Shown here: one piece after another, positions 10,188 through 21,698 of the stretch
How positions within the stretch are numbered: position 1 is the stretch's first letter
How the letters are laid out: each line of letters begins with the position of its first letter
From: Cristatella mucedo
Taxonomy: Eukaryota; Bryozoa; Phylactolaemata; Cristatellidae
NCBI GenBank assembly: GCA_009760855.2
Contig: WPIO01000134.1
Location: 12,501 to 76,500, forward strand
Direction: 5' to 3'
Length of the DNA stretch: 64,000 nt
The notes under the pieces: generated by a model
Database searches by the model: none
What the model was told of the DNA's origin: nothing
What the model saw: the letters and a program-made list of their open reading frames with translations, nothing else
Position numbers and translations under genes: made by a program

Positions 10188-10790
10188 ATCCAAGTGCTTC
10201 TCAGTCGTGAGAGTCGCAGTTGTCACATCACACCACTTCTCGCCGACCAGCACTGTCTACCAGTCAATAAACGGATTGACTTCAAGGTTTTGTCGCTCAC
10301 TTTTAGATCACTTCATTCTTTGCTCCAGCCTATCACTAAGATCACCTACCCCAACAGGTCAAGCATTCTACCACCCGTATTTCGGAATCCAACAGTTTGC
10401 CAATACCTTGTACAAACCTCAAATCGTTTGGAAACTGTGCATGTACTTCGTTTGCTTCCAAAGCCTGGAACTCTCTCCTGACTTGCATCAGAACATCCCC
10501 TGACTTGACCACATTTAAAAAGAATTTAAAAAACACCTATCTACGACAGCATTTAGTGGGTCCCTGTTATTTGTTCTTTATCTACTTATGTGTGCTGACA
10601 CTGTGCATGCTGCCAGTAACCACATCTGCATGATCTCCCTGTGCATGTTACCACAAGCCATTTTATTCATGTTGTTTATCAAACATGATATTACTCACCA
10701 TTCAATCGCCTTTCCCCTTCAGCAAATGTGAAGCGCCTAGAATGAGATTTAGTTCTCTGATGGTGGTCAATCAAGTACATTATTAATGCT
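10188..10790 (+). mobile_element. LINE-A 3' fragment in an Ig-gene intron (unit B)
   Basis: The same insertion as at 8072-8582, with 3'UTR and a degraded tail (AAGCGCCTAGAATGAGATTT, then a damaged GGGCGCT box). It lies in the phase-1 intron between two Ig domains. Confidence 0.85.
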
Positions 10791-11244
10791 TAGTGTGGTG
10801 CAAGGAAACGTATTCTGCACCATTACTGCAACGAGGCATTGTAGCAAGGTAACTAAAGTAACCTAAAACGGTAAAGCTCGGTGCTAAACAGTCTTAAAAC
10901 GGGCTAACTGCTTTACTCTATGTACAGGGCTAAGTCCGCCGTCTACTAGTAGGCTTTCAAGACTACTGCATACCCTGCGGATTAAAGAATGGCGGATAGT
11001 TCCGATCAGCACTAGTTACCATCATCTCGTAGCTTGCAGACGCTTTTTAAGCACCCCCTTTTTATGTGCTATCTCAGAATCCTCAGAATATCACCTACTT
11101 TTAAGCAAGCTGACACGCTAGCTGCAGAATAAAAGCCTGGATAGGTGCTGCTGAGCTAGCTCGAAGAACATGCAGCCTAATTGAAGTCATGTACATGCGT
11201 CCATTCAAATCAGCGATACCTTTTCACACTATGGGCGCCCTAAC

Positions 11245-11342
11245 CTACTATGTCCACAACAATGAGTGAGCTGTTAGAGCCAAACTGGTTCTTAGCAGTG
11301 CACTTGTAAACGCCGGCGTCGACTAAGTTGGTTGACGGAATT
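11245..11342 (-). CDS. Half-Ig exon, C-terminal part (unit B)
   Basis: 98 bases, acceptor TTTTTTGCAG, donor GTTAGG, phases 2 and 1. It encodes DAGVYKCTAKNQFGSNSS. It splices in frame to 9819-10011. The N-terminal half-exon it needs on its 5' side is not found between 11343 and 14500, so the domain is incomplete in this assembly unless an unrecognised exon supplies it. Confidence 0.75.
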
Positions 11343-11422
11343 CTGCAAAAAACTTTAATTTTATGCTGATGGAGAAAAAAGATTAATGATACACATGGCT
11401 TAAGTTTTTGTACTTGCTCATA

Positions 11423-14098
11423 GCGACAGCCACCATAATCGGGGTTTAACTATAAATCGAAGGCATGCCACGTGCATTTGATGAAGTGCTTGCTAAGGAA
11501 AGAACATTTCACCTAAACTAAGCATGAAACTGTCAGAGCTGCAATGCATTGAATAATCGTTAAAACTTGATAAAGGCAATTTGGGTTTTACTAATTGCGG
11601 TCGATGAACATCTATTGAATCTTGCCCGTCTTGTCCAGGGCAGCCTGCAAGCTCACACATCCGCCAAACACATTGTGTGACCTGAAAAATGCAGATGACG
11701 CCTGCAACAAAGGGAGTGATTTAAAGTAAATGCTAGTCATGCCGCTGATCTTTAGCCTTTAAATCCCACACAATTGCGTACGGTTTTGAGATTCCAACAG
11801 TAAGTTGCTCATTGGAGCTTAAATATCGTACCTAAAGAGGTCGCAGGACGTAGAGTGTGATCCAACTGACAATGCAACTATACCAAAGTGGTGCCGGGAA
11901 TATCTCTAAAGAGGAAACAAATCCCAGCAAATAGGAGCCGTCATTACATGAGGCATGTGACTGGCCTTCATTTTTGCATCTTTTGATATGGAAGTACCGA
12001 TGATGTCATCAATTTGGTCTGCTGCAGGTGGCTGGACGGAAACTGCATGTTTCAAAAGGCTACATAAACTATCACTCATCGTTTTCAGCCTATAAGCCTA
12101 TATATACCTACTATGTTCTATCTTTACAGCCGTCTTTCAATCTTCCAATCTCGCTGTATCTTTACAAATTAGAGTCGAGCGATTGAAGAAAGTAAAATAA
12201 TGAACATCGAAATAATGGTAATGACATCTTAGCAGACTGCTATATTACTCTCTATAGTCGTTCGACATGTCTTAAAAAGTAAGCTCTAAAACCTTTAATC
12301 TCAGTATTTAGTCCAACTTTTGTCGGTCACTACCTATCTGTGAATCCAATGCCCTCCCCTGTGTTTGTCTGGTTTTCTGCCTCTCTCCAATGCACTGTGG
12401 TTCTCTCTGTTTCAACTAGGCTTGCTTTGACTGAAATTTGTATATAGTGATAATTACCTTACGTTCTAAATAGCTCCATCTTCTTATACGGCATGCAGAT
12501 TTGGCGCCTTACGAATGTTAGCACACTTCAAACACAGCACACTTTGGAAACGTTAAGGATGAAATGCTAAGAGAATTCACGGCTGATAAGAAGAAAGAGT
12601 TAATAGTCGGGAATCATGCATGCAGCCACCGTGCTCAGGCTCCTACAACCGAAAAGAATTTAAACTAACGTTTTCCATCTTGCTTTGAAAATTCTTGAGT
12701 TTTTTGAAAATATTTAATGGAGCGGCAAGAGAGCGATATAGACTTAATTTTTATGTTCCAATTATTCCTCTTTTATGACGCCAGTAGTAACCATGATCAT
12801 GCTTCTTTACACATGCAAAGTGCCTGCTGCCAGGAGAGAGATCAAGTTAGGTGACGGTAAATACACGTGTATTAGTATTGCTATTTTGTAATGCATCTCA
12901 CCTCTTGCTTGTGGACTCTTCCTTTAAGGTTAAGAGTTGAAAAATTCTATTGTGCATATTCAGACTTAGACACGCCAGTTCGATGCAATAAAAGATATAT
13001 CCATTAAGAATGAAGATCATTTAAACCACTAAGTTTAATAATTAAAGCATCTCGGATCTGTACGATACAGATTCGGAAAACTTTGCAAATAGCAGAGGCG
13101 CCACACAATCGTGCTTTGGATGTATCGTGAAGTTGATTTCACGATTAGTTGAAGGTAGCTTAATTTCGTGCTCGCTATGGACAACTTAACTTTAGATCTA
13201 AGAAATCAATCAAAATGATTGTAATGTCATTTTTTATCAGAATAATTTTTGAGCTCGCTTTCTACTGAGGATTTCTCGCATCATTCCGGTCCAGGTTGGA
13301 CCTACATATATGAATGCTTCATACAGCACCCTCTCTTAGTTACTTCTCTGAAAACTTCCTTTTAAATTGTTCCGATAATTCCTATAAAGGCCTATTATTA
13401 GTATCTAGAAATTCTATTGTCGATGGGAATCAGTCTATGCGACGAATATAATAATTTATCTATTGTATACATTAAAAGTTCGTATCTTTCGGAATAAGCA
13501 GCTATACAATGACCCCGAAATAATAATTTTTATTGAACAGCGACAGGGTCGTTTATGCAAGTTTACATCTTTAGACATGTGCGTTTTCTCTTTACCACGG
13601 TTCACATGAATACAGTGTTTTGGTATGTGTCTACTGTTCAGTCATTTAAATACATCGAGAAACGTGAATTCATGCAAATATTCCTAGAATGTGCAATGTT
13701 AATAATAATAATAATAATAATGCACTTGATAAAGCACCCTCAGAGACATTAATCACTTTCTAGGCTATAACAGTTCATATGTGCACACCAAGACTTATTT
13801 ATTAACTAGCGTATAAATTCACTGTGGAGCTCAAAGCTATGATCTCCTCAGGTAACACAAATCCACTTTTTGGATGCAAAGATTAGCAAAACATTGATGC
13901 GGGTAACAATTGTGGTTAAGGTTTTAGTATAACAAGCAATAAATACTTTTAATGGATCATCTGCCACGGCTAGGCAAAGCAAAACAATGCCCATCGATAT
14001 CGTGTGCACTAAGCTAAATATCAATGGAGCAAAGAAAGCGGTGCCATTAGCAGTTGGAGGAGAGTCAAGTAAATCCAGACTGGGTGTAGCAAACTCAC
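11423..14098. other. No confirmed gene; intronic or decayed sequence
   Basis: AT-rich sequence without a convincing exon. A good acceptor (GCATTTTTCAG, minus strand, near 11691) leads into a frame with no matching donor. A short LINE-A tail lies at 13700-13765. If the EGF- and Ig-like exons form one gene, this is an intron. Confidence 0.45.
13700..13765 (-). mobile_element. LINE-A tail remnant, antisense
   Basis: AAT repeats followed by GCACTTGATAAAGCACCCTC and AATCACTTTCTAGG. Only the last 60 or so bases of the element are present. Confidence 0.75.
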
Positions 14099-14149
14099 GT
14101 TTCTCGCCGCGAGAGAATGCATCATAGATGACTAAGTAGTGGCCAGTTG
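14099..14149 (-). CDS. Candidate short exon, function unknown
   Basis: A 51-base segment bounded by TTTTGCTGTAG and a strong donor GTGAGT, phase 1 at both ends. It encodes TGHYLVIYDAFSRGEK. The composition suggests a beta-strand of an extracellular domain, and the phases fit the neighbouring Ig exons. It is short and could be chance. Confidence 0.25.
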
Positions 14150-14540
14150 CTACAGCAAAAATTATCTCAGCAGCAACCGTTAGCTACTCATGTCACCAGT
14201 GCCGACTAATCTTTTCCGGCTGACGAAAGTATTATTCGATTGGGCGCGTTAATTTCTTCGTGAAAATCAAAAACAGAAGCAGACAAAATACGGACTCCTA
14301 GTATTTAGCCTAAAAAATTGGATGACGAAGCATTCTGTTCTTTCATTTTTCTTTTTGTGCTAGTTTTTTCCTATTCTAATCTATTTGTTTAGTATGTTAT
14401 TATTGTTCGTATTTCATATGCATAAATGTTTTTACAGTTACTTGCGAAGTTTCGGAATCGAATTAATTCCTTTTGTAGAACCCGTGGTAAATTGCTAGCG
14501 GGCTAACGATTGACCCAGTTAGGCAGCCAGTTTGGAAATT

Positions 14541-14810
14541 GATTGAGTGCCTTACACTGATGCCGAATGTCTGCACCCCTATCGTCTAGAATTAATCTAA
14601 AGTATGTTCTTTCTAAGGTGAGGTTGTTGCCATCAATGATGGAACTAGTCGGCAAGGTAACTGTCTTAGTGTCTTTGGCTTTGCTCCATTCGTAGCTGGG
14701 AGGCGGGTTGCCATTGGCATTGCACGTGAGGATCAGAGTGCCACCTGCATTAATGCTTCCGCCATCTTGGTTATTGCTGGAGGCTGTCAAACTGACAATA
14801 GTTGGTGCCC
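14541..14810 (-). CDS. Ig-like exon without the internal intron
   Basis: The acceptor TTTCTTTTTAAAG matches those of the split copies and enters in phase 1. The frame holds both halves of an Ig domain without a break: TLILTC (first cysteine), PPPSYEWS (tryptophan) and DDRGADIRHQCKALNQF (second cysteine). Where the split copies have donor GTAAGT, this one reads CTTAGA and continues as coding sequence. The usual tyrosine two residues before the second cysteine is histidine. The 3' end is uncertain because no clear donor follows before a stop near 14503. Confidence 0.65.
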
Positions 14811-14819
14811 CTTTAAAAA

Positions 14820-15940
14820 GAAATGCAAGGTTGCCGTTGAAAGCTGCCATCATCGTCCACGAGTAGGATGCGTTATGCAGTTAAGAGTTATGCAGCGGCC
14901 AGCTAAACCAAAGCAGCGGCTGAAATCCAGCTGCTGCTGCTTTGCTCATGCTACTATGCTAAAAGACAAAATGGAATGCACAAGACGGCCAGCACGGGTA
15001 ATGCAAATTAACAGGACCACGTTCCGCATGTAACTGCATTGGGCTCAAACTATTATTCTCTGTTTTTTAGAGCAAATGTATGCCTTGGTCAAACAAAGCA
15101 CCATTTCTACGGATTGCAAAATATTCCCAGTTGCTGGCATGCTTAACAAAGAGCATACTTCAAATACGCCAAGATCTGCTGATTTCTACTCAGCCGATCC
15201 ATGTTATATTTTGATTGCTTTGCTGTTAAGGTCTAGGAAAACACTGAAATCTAACTAGAGTCTTGAGTGAATCTAAGCAGATACTTGGTCTGCCTAAAAT
15301 AAATTCGTACTTCATTTTCAGGACATTACCAGGTATAGCGGTCTTTTAGAACGTGGTCAGCATCATAAAATGGCTTATACCCAGACTGCTATTGATTGCA
15401 ATAGCTTGCTTTAAATTCAGTTTTAGTACAGCACCGTATTGGCAGATATCCTTTGATTTGCCAATATAACCGTAGCAGCATTAGGAAGTTACCTTAATTT
15501 GAAGTGTTATGTAATACCATAGCCATTAAGGTCGTCACAGCCCTCGACTATGCAGCAAAACTTTAATCTCAAAACGGAATGAGTGACCTCAGAAAGGCTT
15601 GTATTACTAATGATAAATATGGTTCTAATAATATGCCCACAACATTGGGCATTGATATTGCTACTTAATTTGATATTAAACATTCGTAGTGTCAGGCTAT
15701 TTGTTGGTTGTCATTAATTTCTCATTGCTGACCTGAGAAAATAGTAAACTCATGTACATAAATTTACCGATTGGTTTTTGCACATCGTTGTGGGCGGGAA
15801 AAAAAATACTAAAAGCTGCCAAAGGCACTGGAAAAGAGGCTGCACTAGAAAAAGTAGGATCGTGGAGTGATGTAGGTCTCTTCAATAAAGCAAGGGAGTC
15901 GAGAGAGCTTGACGTGCTGGATAGCTGGGAGCGATCAAAG
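14820..15940. other. No gene recognised
   Basis: No repeat partner, splice-bounded coding segment or RNA signature seen. Probably intronic if the flanking EGF- and Ig-like exons belong together. Confidence 0.5.
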
Positions 15941-15949
15941 CAAGGATTG

Positions 15950-16490
15950 CCAACCTGCAGTTGCTCCCAGTCAAGGCAGGCATCGGTTTTAAGATTCTGT
16001 CACTCACTTTCGGTCCCTTCATTCTTTAGCTCCAGCCTACCTATCAGATCTACTGCCCTATCATGCTAACCGTCGTACCACAAGCTTTTTGGAATCTAAT
16101 CGTTTACCTATACACCATACAAGCCTCAAATCCTTTGAAGACCGAGCTCGCAAAGCCTGGAACTCACCTCCGATTTGCGTTCCGAATACCTTGACTCGAC
16201 CCGTTAAAAAACGAATGAAAAAAGGCTTCTAGTTATTACAGCGTTTAGTGGGTACATGAGATTCGACATGTATGCACCTATGCATGCTGACAGTCTGCAT
16301 GCTGTCACTAACCATACGTCCATGCTATCCCTGGGCATGACAACTATCCGTGCTAGGCTTGTTGTCATTGAGCATGCTACCACTCGATCTGCTACCATTC
16401 AATGATGCTTTCTTTCGGCAAATGTAAACTTCAAAGAAATAGATTGGGTTCCTTCATGGCTCTTTACAAATGTATTATTATTAAAATTAC
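15950..16490 (+). mobile_element. LINE-A 3' fragment
   Basis: It starts at CCAACCTGCAGTTGCTCCCA (ORF2 C-terminus), continues through AAAGCCTGGAACTC and the 3'UTR, and ends with a degenerate tail and ATTATTATT. Frameshifts make it non-coding. Confidence 0.85.
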
Positions 16491-16792
16491 TATTAGAGAG
16501 AAATTTAAATAGGAGTATGATACATGAGAGTAGGAGAAAGAGGAAGAATTTTGATGAAAAGAGAAAAGAGTGACGCGGTAACAACGACAAATAGAAAATG
16601 AGAGATATAAGGTATATGAAGAGAAAAGCTAGAAGCAACAAAGAAATCAGATAAGTGATAAATATAAAATAATAATCATAATTAAATTAATTTATGTGCA
16701 TAGCAACCGAAGTAAATGTAATGTAAATCGCGGCGCTTTACCTCTGCCATGGGGCTCAAGAAAGACAAATTAAGCTTCCTGAGATAAATGTG
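16491..16792. other. No gene; AT-rich spacer
   Basis: Purine-rich, low-complexity sequence between a LINE tail and a SINE. Nothing supportable. Confidence 0.5.
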
Positions 16793-16930
16793 ATTCGTAT
16801 GTATAGCACCCTAAGATAACTTAATCTCTATTCGGGTCCTTCACATATGCCAAGGAGCTCGAGCCCAAGATCTCGGAACACCTTGGTCGAGGCGAGCACC
16901 TTAACCACTAGGCCGATCCAGCTCGGCATA
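16793..16930 (-). mobile_element. SINE-1 copy, antisense
   Basis: Reverse complement of the SINE-1 consensus. The tail TATAGCACCCTAAGATAACT comes first, then GAGCTCGAGCCC (B box) and GGCGAGCACCTTAACCACTA (A-box side). Confidence 0.8.
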
Positions 16931-17159
16931 TAGGAAAAGTTCTTCTTTACTGTCTTTCGTTAACGATATAGTTATTATTTTAAGCCATCTATGGTAGACC
17001 CTATCGACGTTTTGTTAGCCTAGAATGAACTTTGGAATTTTCTGTTTTCCGTGAAGTTGGAAATACGTTTATTTTCATATATCCTTTTTGATTGCAATCG
17101 CTGGCACTCAGATTTCCGCAGAAGAACAGATGGATTACAGGCTTGTTTCGATTACCCAA

Positions 17160-17290
17160 ACTTAGGCCCTACGTAGCCGATTTCGCAGAGAGAACCAACG
17201 AATGAGCTGGTCATGTCCTCATAATTAATGCGACAAACACCATTTTGAGCGCAGGGATTCATCTGTTGCTGAGCATCACCGTCAGGGAGC
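17160..17290 (-). pseudogene. EGF-like segment with missing cysteines
   Basis: The minus strand reads NPCAQNGVCRINYEDM and then CEIGYVGPKFG, clearly an EGF pattern, with a possible donor GTAATC after it. The fourth and sixth cysteines are replaced (VGS and PKF). The candidate acceptors do not give the phase-1 entry used by the other exons. It is either a decayed EGF exon of the same gene or a divergent functional one. Confidence 0.4.
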
Positions 17291-17549
17291 CAATGCCTGC
17301 CATGCTGTAGCAGTGCTGCTCCGAATATCAGTGTAGCTCCAGCCATTCTCTCGATCATTTCGTCACTACTAATTTGTAACTATCATTTTTTTCTTAGCCC
17401 TATTTTCGTATTGCTCAAGCACAGGTAGGATTTAGGGCTCGGTTGGAATTTGGGGTGACCCACCAGCAGTGAGGAAGCCAAAGGATGTATTGGTTTCGTT
17501 TAGCAAAACTGCCCTCAGTTTACCTGCCTCTGAGTAAAGTAGAAGCTGA

Positions 17550-17760
17550 AGACCGGTGTAGTCAGTAGCTATGGACCACTGAGAAGTAACGATCGGGGCC
17601 TAAGTACTTTCTGTGGAGGCTGATGCAAAATTGAATCATTGTAACAAAAGATAGGAGTTTGTATTCAGTCCTTCGTCTACCTGTAAGATATGTTGATTCC
17701 CGGCATAGACATGGGTGAACTCTCAGTACTTTTTGAAAGGGTCTCTAAAAAGATAATCCG
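17550..17760. repeat. Unclassified dispersed repeat R4, copy 1
   Basis: Shares TAGCTATGGACCACTGAGAA, TACTTTCTG(T/C)GGAGGCTG and TCTACCTG with 18025-18205, and CTCTCAGTACTTTTTGAAAG with 18680-18770. No coding potential. Confidence 0.65.
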
Positions 17761-18024
17761 AGAGTATTATGGAAAAAGCTCAACGATATAATTTTCATAA
17801 ACTCAAAGATACTACCGAGCAGATGCTGTGCTATGAAATGCCTCTTTAATTGGCAATTCTTACGCTAATTAAGAGGTTCCAAGAAGCAGCATTAAGCCAT
17901 TCTTGTTAGCACTTCTCGAAGACCTACATGAAAATAGTCAATGAGGCTAAAGCAATCTTGCATAGTATTAAAAAGTCAAGGTGACTTCATGCAAGCAAAG
18001 CTTGCGCTACCTAATTTAATATTT

Positions 18025-18205
18025 AATCGTGGTTAGTAGCCATGGACCAGTTAGAAGTAATGATCGGGACAAAAGGACTTTCTGCGGAGGCTGGTGGACG
18101 TTTAAATCGTTGTTGAAAGTCATGAGATTTGTTTGGGGCTTTTGTCTACCTGCAGGGGGATTGATCCCCAGTATAGACACGGGTGACGGTAGGGAGAGAA
18201 ATTTC
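18025..18205. repeat. Unclassified dispersed repeat R4, copy 2
   Basis: Second copy of the repeat at 17550-17760, same orientation, clearly diverged. A third partial copy is at about 18680-18770. Confidence 0.65.
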
Positions 18206-18835
18206 CTAGTAAGAGTGTTTGTCTCTGTGAGTTAGCGAGAAGCTTGGGAATAAGATTGAAATAGGTGGGCAGCACTAGTGTGCACCAAAGAATGCAGTTC
18301 GGTAAAATATGCTATTGGTGATCAGTGATTCAATCTAGTGGCAGCCAACAAACTCGCGACCCTCGAGGTTACGATAGACTGGATCTTGAAAAAAAACTCT
18401 AGGTTGGGCAAGTTACTTATAGCCAACTCGTATTGCGAATCACTCCAGAGTGGGCGGCAGGGTACGCCTCTCACATTCTACATGTGAGCGTTCATCGTTT
18501 CACATGTGCACCAATGTAAATCCTTACATATAAACTGTTGCAACTTCGTCAAAATTAGGAACTAATGACTCATACATTTAAAAAGATTGAATGTCACTGG
18601 TCCAATAAAATAAGAGGATTTCGGTCGATTAGATATGCTTGTGATATTTTCTTCCACCTGTGCTGCAGACCTGTCTCTCAGTATTTTTTAAAGGGTCTCT
18701 TAGAGGATAATATGAGAGTTTCATTTGTTAGTCGTAGCATGCCCAGTATCTGGACACCAACTATAACAACGAAAGAATCACCGTGATTCAGCTAATTATG
18801 TGAAGAATGTGTGCGTTTTAGGTTCTTATTCAGTT

Positions 18836-18935
18836 TGGTCACATCAGGGTATGACGTGACCTAAGTCGGGAGCGAGTTCCAGATTTTTGGAAGCATGCGG
18901 ATTTCAGAGTGGTACTGAGCGTAGCTAAACACTTT
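18836..18935 (-). mobile_element. Old LINE fragment, antisense
   Basis: GGGAGCGAGTTCCAGATTTT corresponds to the reverse complement of the AWNSLP-coding stretch of LINE-A, with GGTCACATCAGGG before it. Strongly diverged. Confidence 0.45.
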
Positions 18936-18995
18936 TTATCAGATGAGAGAGCGATTCAACGCTTAGTCAAGTTGGGATATATTTTGATAGATGCA

Positions 18996-19200
18996 GTCAA
19001 CCTCGGTTAAGCAACTCGCTCATAAGCAAATCTTGATATAAGAAAACTATGGCCGCGTTTTGATTTCTTGTCCCATTTTTTAACTCACGGAGAGCCTCAG
19101 TTATAGGCAAGTCATTTCCCGTCCCTCATAAACAACTCGTAAAATAATAAATTGATTTCGTATAACCAAAGTACCTTACTTCGTAAACTAATATAAAAAA
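18996..19200. mobile_element. Possible Tigger/pogo-like transposon end
   Basis: CAGTCAACCTCGGTTAAGCA resembles the start of pogo/Tigger terminal inverted repeats, followed by tracts typical of such ends. No matching inverted end was found within the next kilobase, so it is at best a solo end. Confidence 0.3.
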
Positions 19201-19539
19201 TTGTCGTTTGTGATTTATGTAATTATTCTTTATGTATTTTTTGCTTGTGTTCGGGTTTTGTTAATGTGTTTTCTGTGGTGACGTCATGCTTATCGACTGT
19301 TCGAGTAGTACTAACGGTTTTAGCCTGCACAAGAAGAGGCGAATCCGCAGGTGTAGTCACTTACAGTGGTAAAAGCGGACCTGCATGGCCCCATGAGACA
19401 GCTGTGGTATTGTGATGAGTCGGCGAGATGTGTCGATCAATAATACATTTTACATACGTTCTTCAGTTTTCCTCTGACATAAACGTTAAAAAATCTAGTA
19501 TCTTCAACAATTTTCCTCATCTTTCCAATCCTTCCTGTG

Positions 19540-20110
19540 ATCAGAGGGGTAATATACAATATTCAGCCTTGAATTTATGTTGAAGTTCAGCAGCACGTCA
19601 CAGTGATCTCCACAACAACTTTTTCACAGCTCCCACTAAATATTTCCTGATCTGTAGTCGACAGGTAATAAAATATTTCAAGGGATGGCTGCTATTAAAA
19701 AGTAAAATGCAGTGGCTGATCTCAATAGGCATTGAGAACATGCATAATACCTGTGAATAAAAATAAATAAGTAAATCCTAACTGATTACATAGCCTCTTT
19801 GTGTATAGCGACAGAAGCGCTTTTATGGCAATCACCACGGCTTGCAGTGGGGATAAAGGACCGCCCACCACTGGAGTCCAACCCACAACCTCAAGACCGA
19901 GGTCGTGAAAGCAACCGCCCTACCTAGTGTGCCATCACGGATTTCCATGAGTGACGCCTTCATCTCATTTAGCTGCACTTTCTATGCAGTCAATCAAGCG
20001 AACCAGAGCTTTGCGAACATGAGCACGCTCTCCCATGTATAATCACATGACTGTTTTCCTTCAATCCCGTGAAACTTTGCAATGTTACTCCACAAACCTC
20101 GAAGGTTAAT
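19540..20110. repeat. Dispersed repeat R3, copy 1 (with SINE inside)
   Basis: Matches 59690-60080 in order: ATTCAGCCTTGAATTTATGT..., CTCCCACTAAATATTTCC, AAATATTTCAAG, then TTTAGCTGCACT. The alignment is interrupted only by the SINE-2 insertion at 19757-19942. Confidence 0.75.
19757..19942 (-). mobile_element. SINE-2 copy, antisense
   Basis: Read on the minus strand: a tRNA-like head (GATGGCACACTAGGTAGG, an A-box), then GGTTGTGGGTTGGACTCC (degenerate B-box), a body with GTCGCTATACACAAAGAGG and an AT-rich tail. It sits inside repeat R3; the other R3 copy lacks it. Confidence 0.8.
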
Positions 20111-20224
20111 CCAGCTCCATTTGGCATTCAAAAGTTTCTACTCGGTAAATAATGAGACTTCCCTTTTTGTAGGACATAACTCAAGCCAGCACGGCTGATT
20201 GAAGTCGCTTCCTAGCTTGCATGA

Positions 20225-20758
20225 CTATAACAATTAATAACATTAATAATGATAATGCACTTGATAAAGCACCCTGAGAGAACTCAATCTGTTTCTAGAC
20301 GCTTTACATTTGCTGCAAAGGAAAATGCAATTGAATTGTGAGTAGTATCATGCTTGATGAACAAAAAAAATGAATTACATGGTTATGGGTGACCTGCAAA
20401 GGGTCAGAATGCAAATGTAGTTAGTGGCAGCATGCACAGTGTCATCACACAGAAGCAAATGAAGGATGAATCGAAGGGACCCACTAAATGCTGTCCTAAA
20501 TATGTGTGTTTTTAAGTTCTTTCTAGATGTTGTCAAGTCAGCGGACGTTCTGACGCAAATCAGGAGTGAGTTCCAGGCTTTGGGAGCATACGAGCTAAAT
20601 GCAGGGTCTCCACAGAATTTGAGGTTGGTACGAGATATTGGTATACTGCTGGATTCCAAAAAAAGCGGGTGGTACAATGCTTGGCCTGGTGAGTGAGGGA
20701 GTAGATCTGAAAGATAGGCTGGAGCCAAAGAATGAAGAGACCTAAAAGTGAGAAACAT
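20225..20758 (-). mobile_element. LINE-A 3' fragment, antisense
   Basis: AATAATGATAATGCACTTGA, then GCACCCTGAGAGAAC (tail), 3'UTR and about 120 codons of the ORF2 C-terminus (LTFRSLHSLAPAYLSDLLPH) on the minus strand. Confidence 0.9.
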
Positions 20759-21575
20759 TAATTAAGGCAGACTCAGGCCTAAGCAGTAGTAATACGAATG
20801 ATGCCAGTTAAGTGGAATATTAAAGTTAGGGAGCATTAGAAATGATCACCCTTAATCTACCTCGCATTCCAACTTGAAACTGCAACTTCTGCCTTAATGC
20901 GAAACTAATATTCCAATTCAGGGAGAACTAGCTGCCGAGACTCGAGATGTACAGTCATCCAAATGTGATGCAAATATTCTGCCACCTGCTTGAACTAACT
21001 TCAACTCAGATTTTAGGCATACTCAATCAAGGATGCTCATGTTTTACACAGATTGTAAACTTGACATTAGACAAGCAGAACTCGAGCCACCCCAGTTAAG
21101 TATGTCTTGTCAAGACCATCTTAATATTGCACAGATATCTTGAAAGACATATTAACACTTTAAATCAATAAAATAAGTTTCAACCAGGTTTTAAAGCGAA
21201 TCTCATCGTCTATTCAGTAGAGCAGCAACTGTAGGATAATATTCTCAGTTATACTGACCAAACTAGAGTGCCACTGCTTTTTGAGCTGTATCACTTATTC
21301 GCTTTTGATACTATTTTACTTCATTTATTTCTTGAGTGCTTATCATTTAGCCAGTTGAATGTAGTGTAACTGGTACTGTGCTACAGTGGCTATTGACTGT
21401 TTCAATTGGGAATGTCGCGGAGGAATTTAAAACGGTCAGCGGTCTTCAGGAGGCTTTTTCAAGCAGAGTTTCTTCCAAAGGATTTGACAGGAGTTCTATT
21501 CTGCTCATGATATATAGTCTCACCAGCTTTCATTCTCATGCAGTTGCCTCATGGTCAGAGTACGGCGATACTTAC
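20759..21575. other. No gene recognised; presumed intron
   Basis: Lies downstream of the EGF-like exon 21576-21698 on the minus strand. No exon or repeat identified. Confidence 0.5.
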
Positions 21576-21698
21576 CATCCTGATTTTCGCATCGGGTTCC
21601 TGTCCAGCCCGGCATACACATGCATAGTACTTCGTTGTCATATAGCTCATAGCACGAGCCCCCATTGAGGCAGTAGTCCGGAATCTTGCATTTATAGC
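21576..21698 (-). CDS. EGF-like domain exon
   Basis: A 123-base minus-strand exon with acceptor TCCGCCTAG and perfect donor GTAAGT, phase 1 at both ends. It encodes CKIPDYCLNGGSCYELYDN and continues to CMCMPGWTGTRCE. This has all six EGF cysteines, the NGGSC turn and the GWTGTRC ending. EGF modules of this symmetrical phase class are widely shuffled in receptors and matrix proteins. It joins in frame to exon 21909-22031. Calcium-binding residues at the start are not obvious. Confidence 0.85.

Larger units (their letters stand above)
8829..11422. repeat. Ig-module tandem duplication, unit B
   Basis: Paralogue of 6663-8775. It keeps the complete LINE tail and 10790-11230, which unit A lacks. 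The non-exon parts align well, so the duplication is fairly recent compared with the LINE insertion it contains. Confidence 0.85.

Noticed and set aside
11600-11700. Acceptor GCATTTTTCAG followed by a cysteine-containing frame on the minus strand
   Set aside because: The phase needed to join the neighbouring exons hits a stop after nine codons, and no donor fits the open frames.
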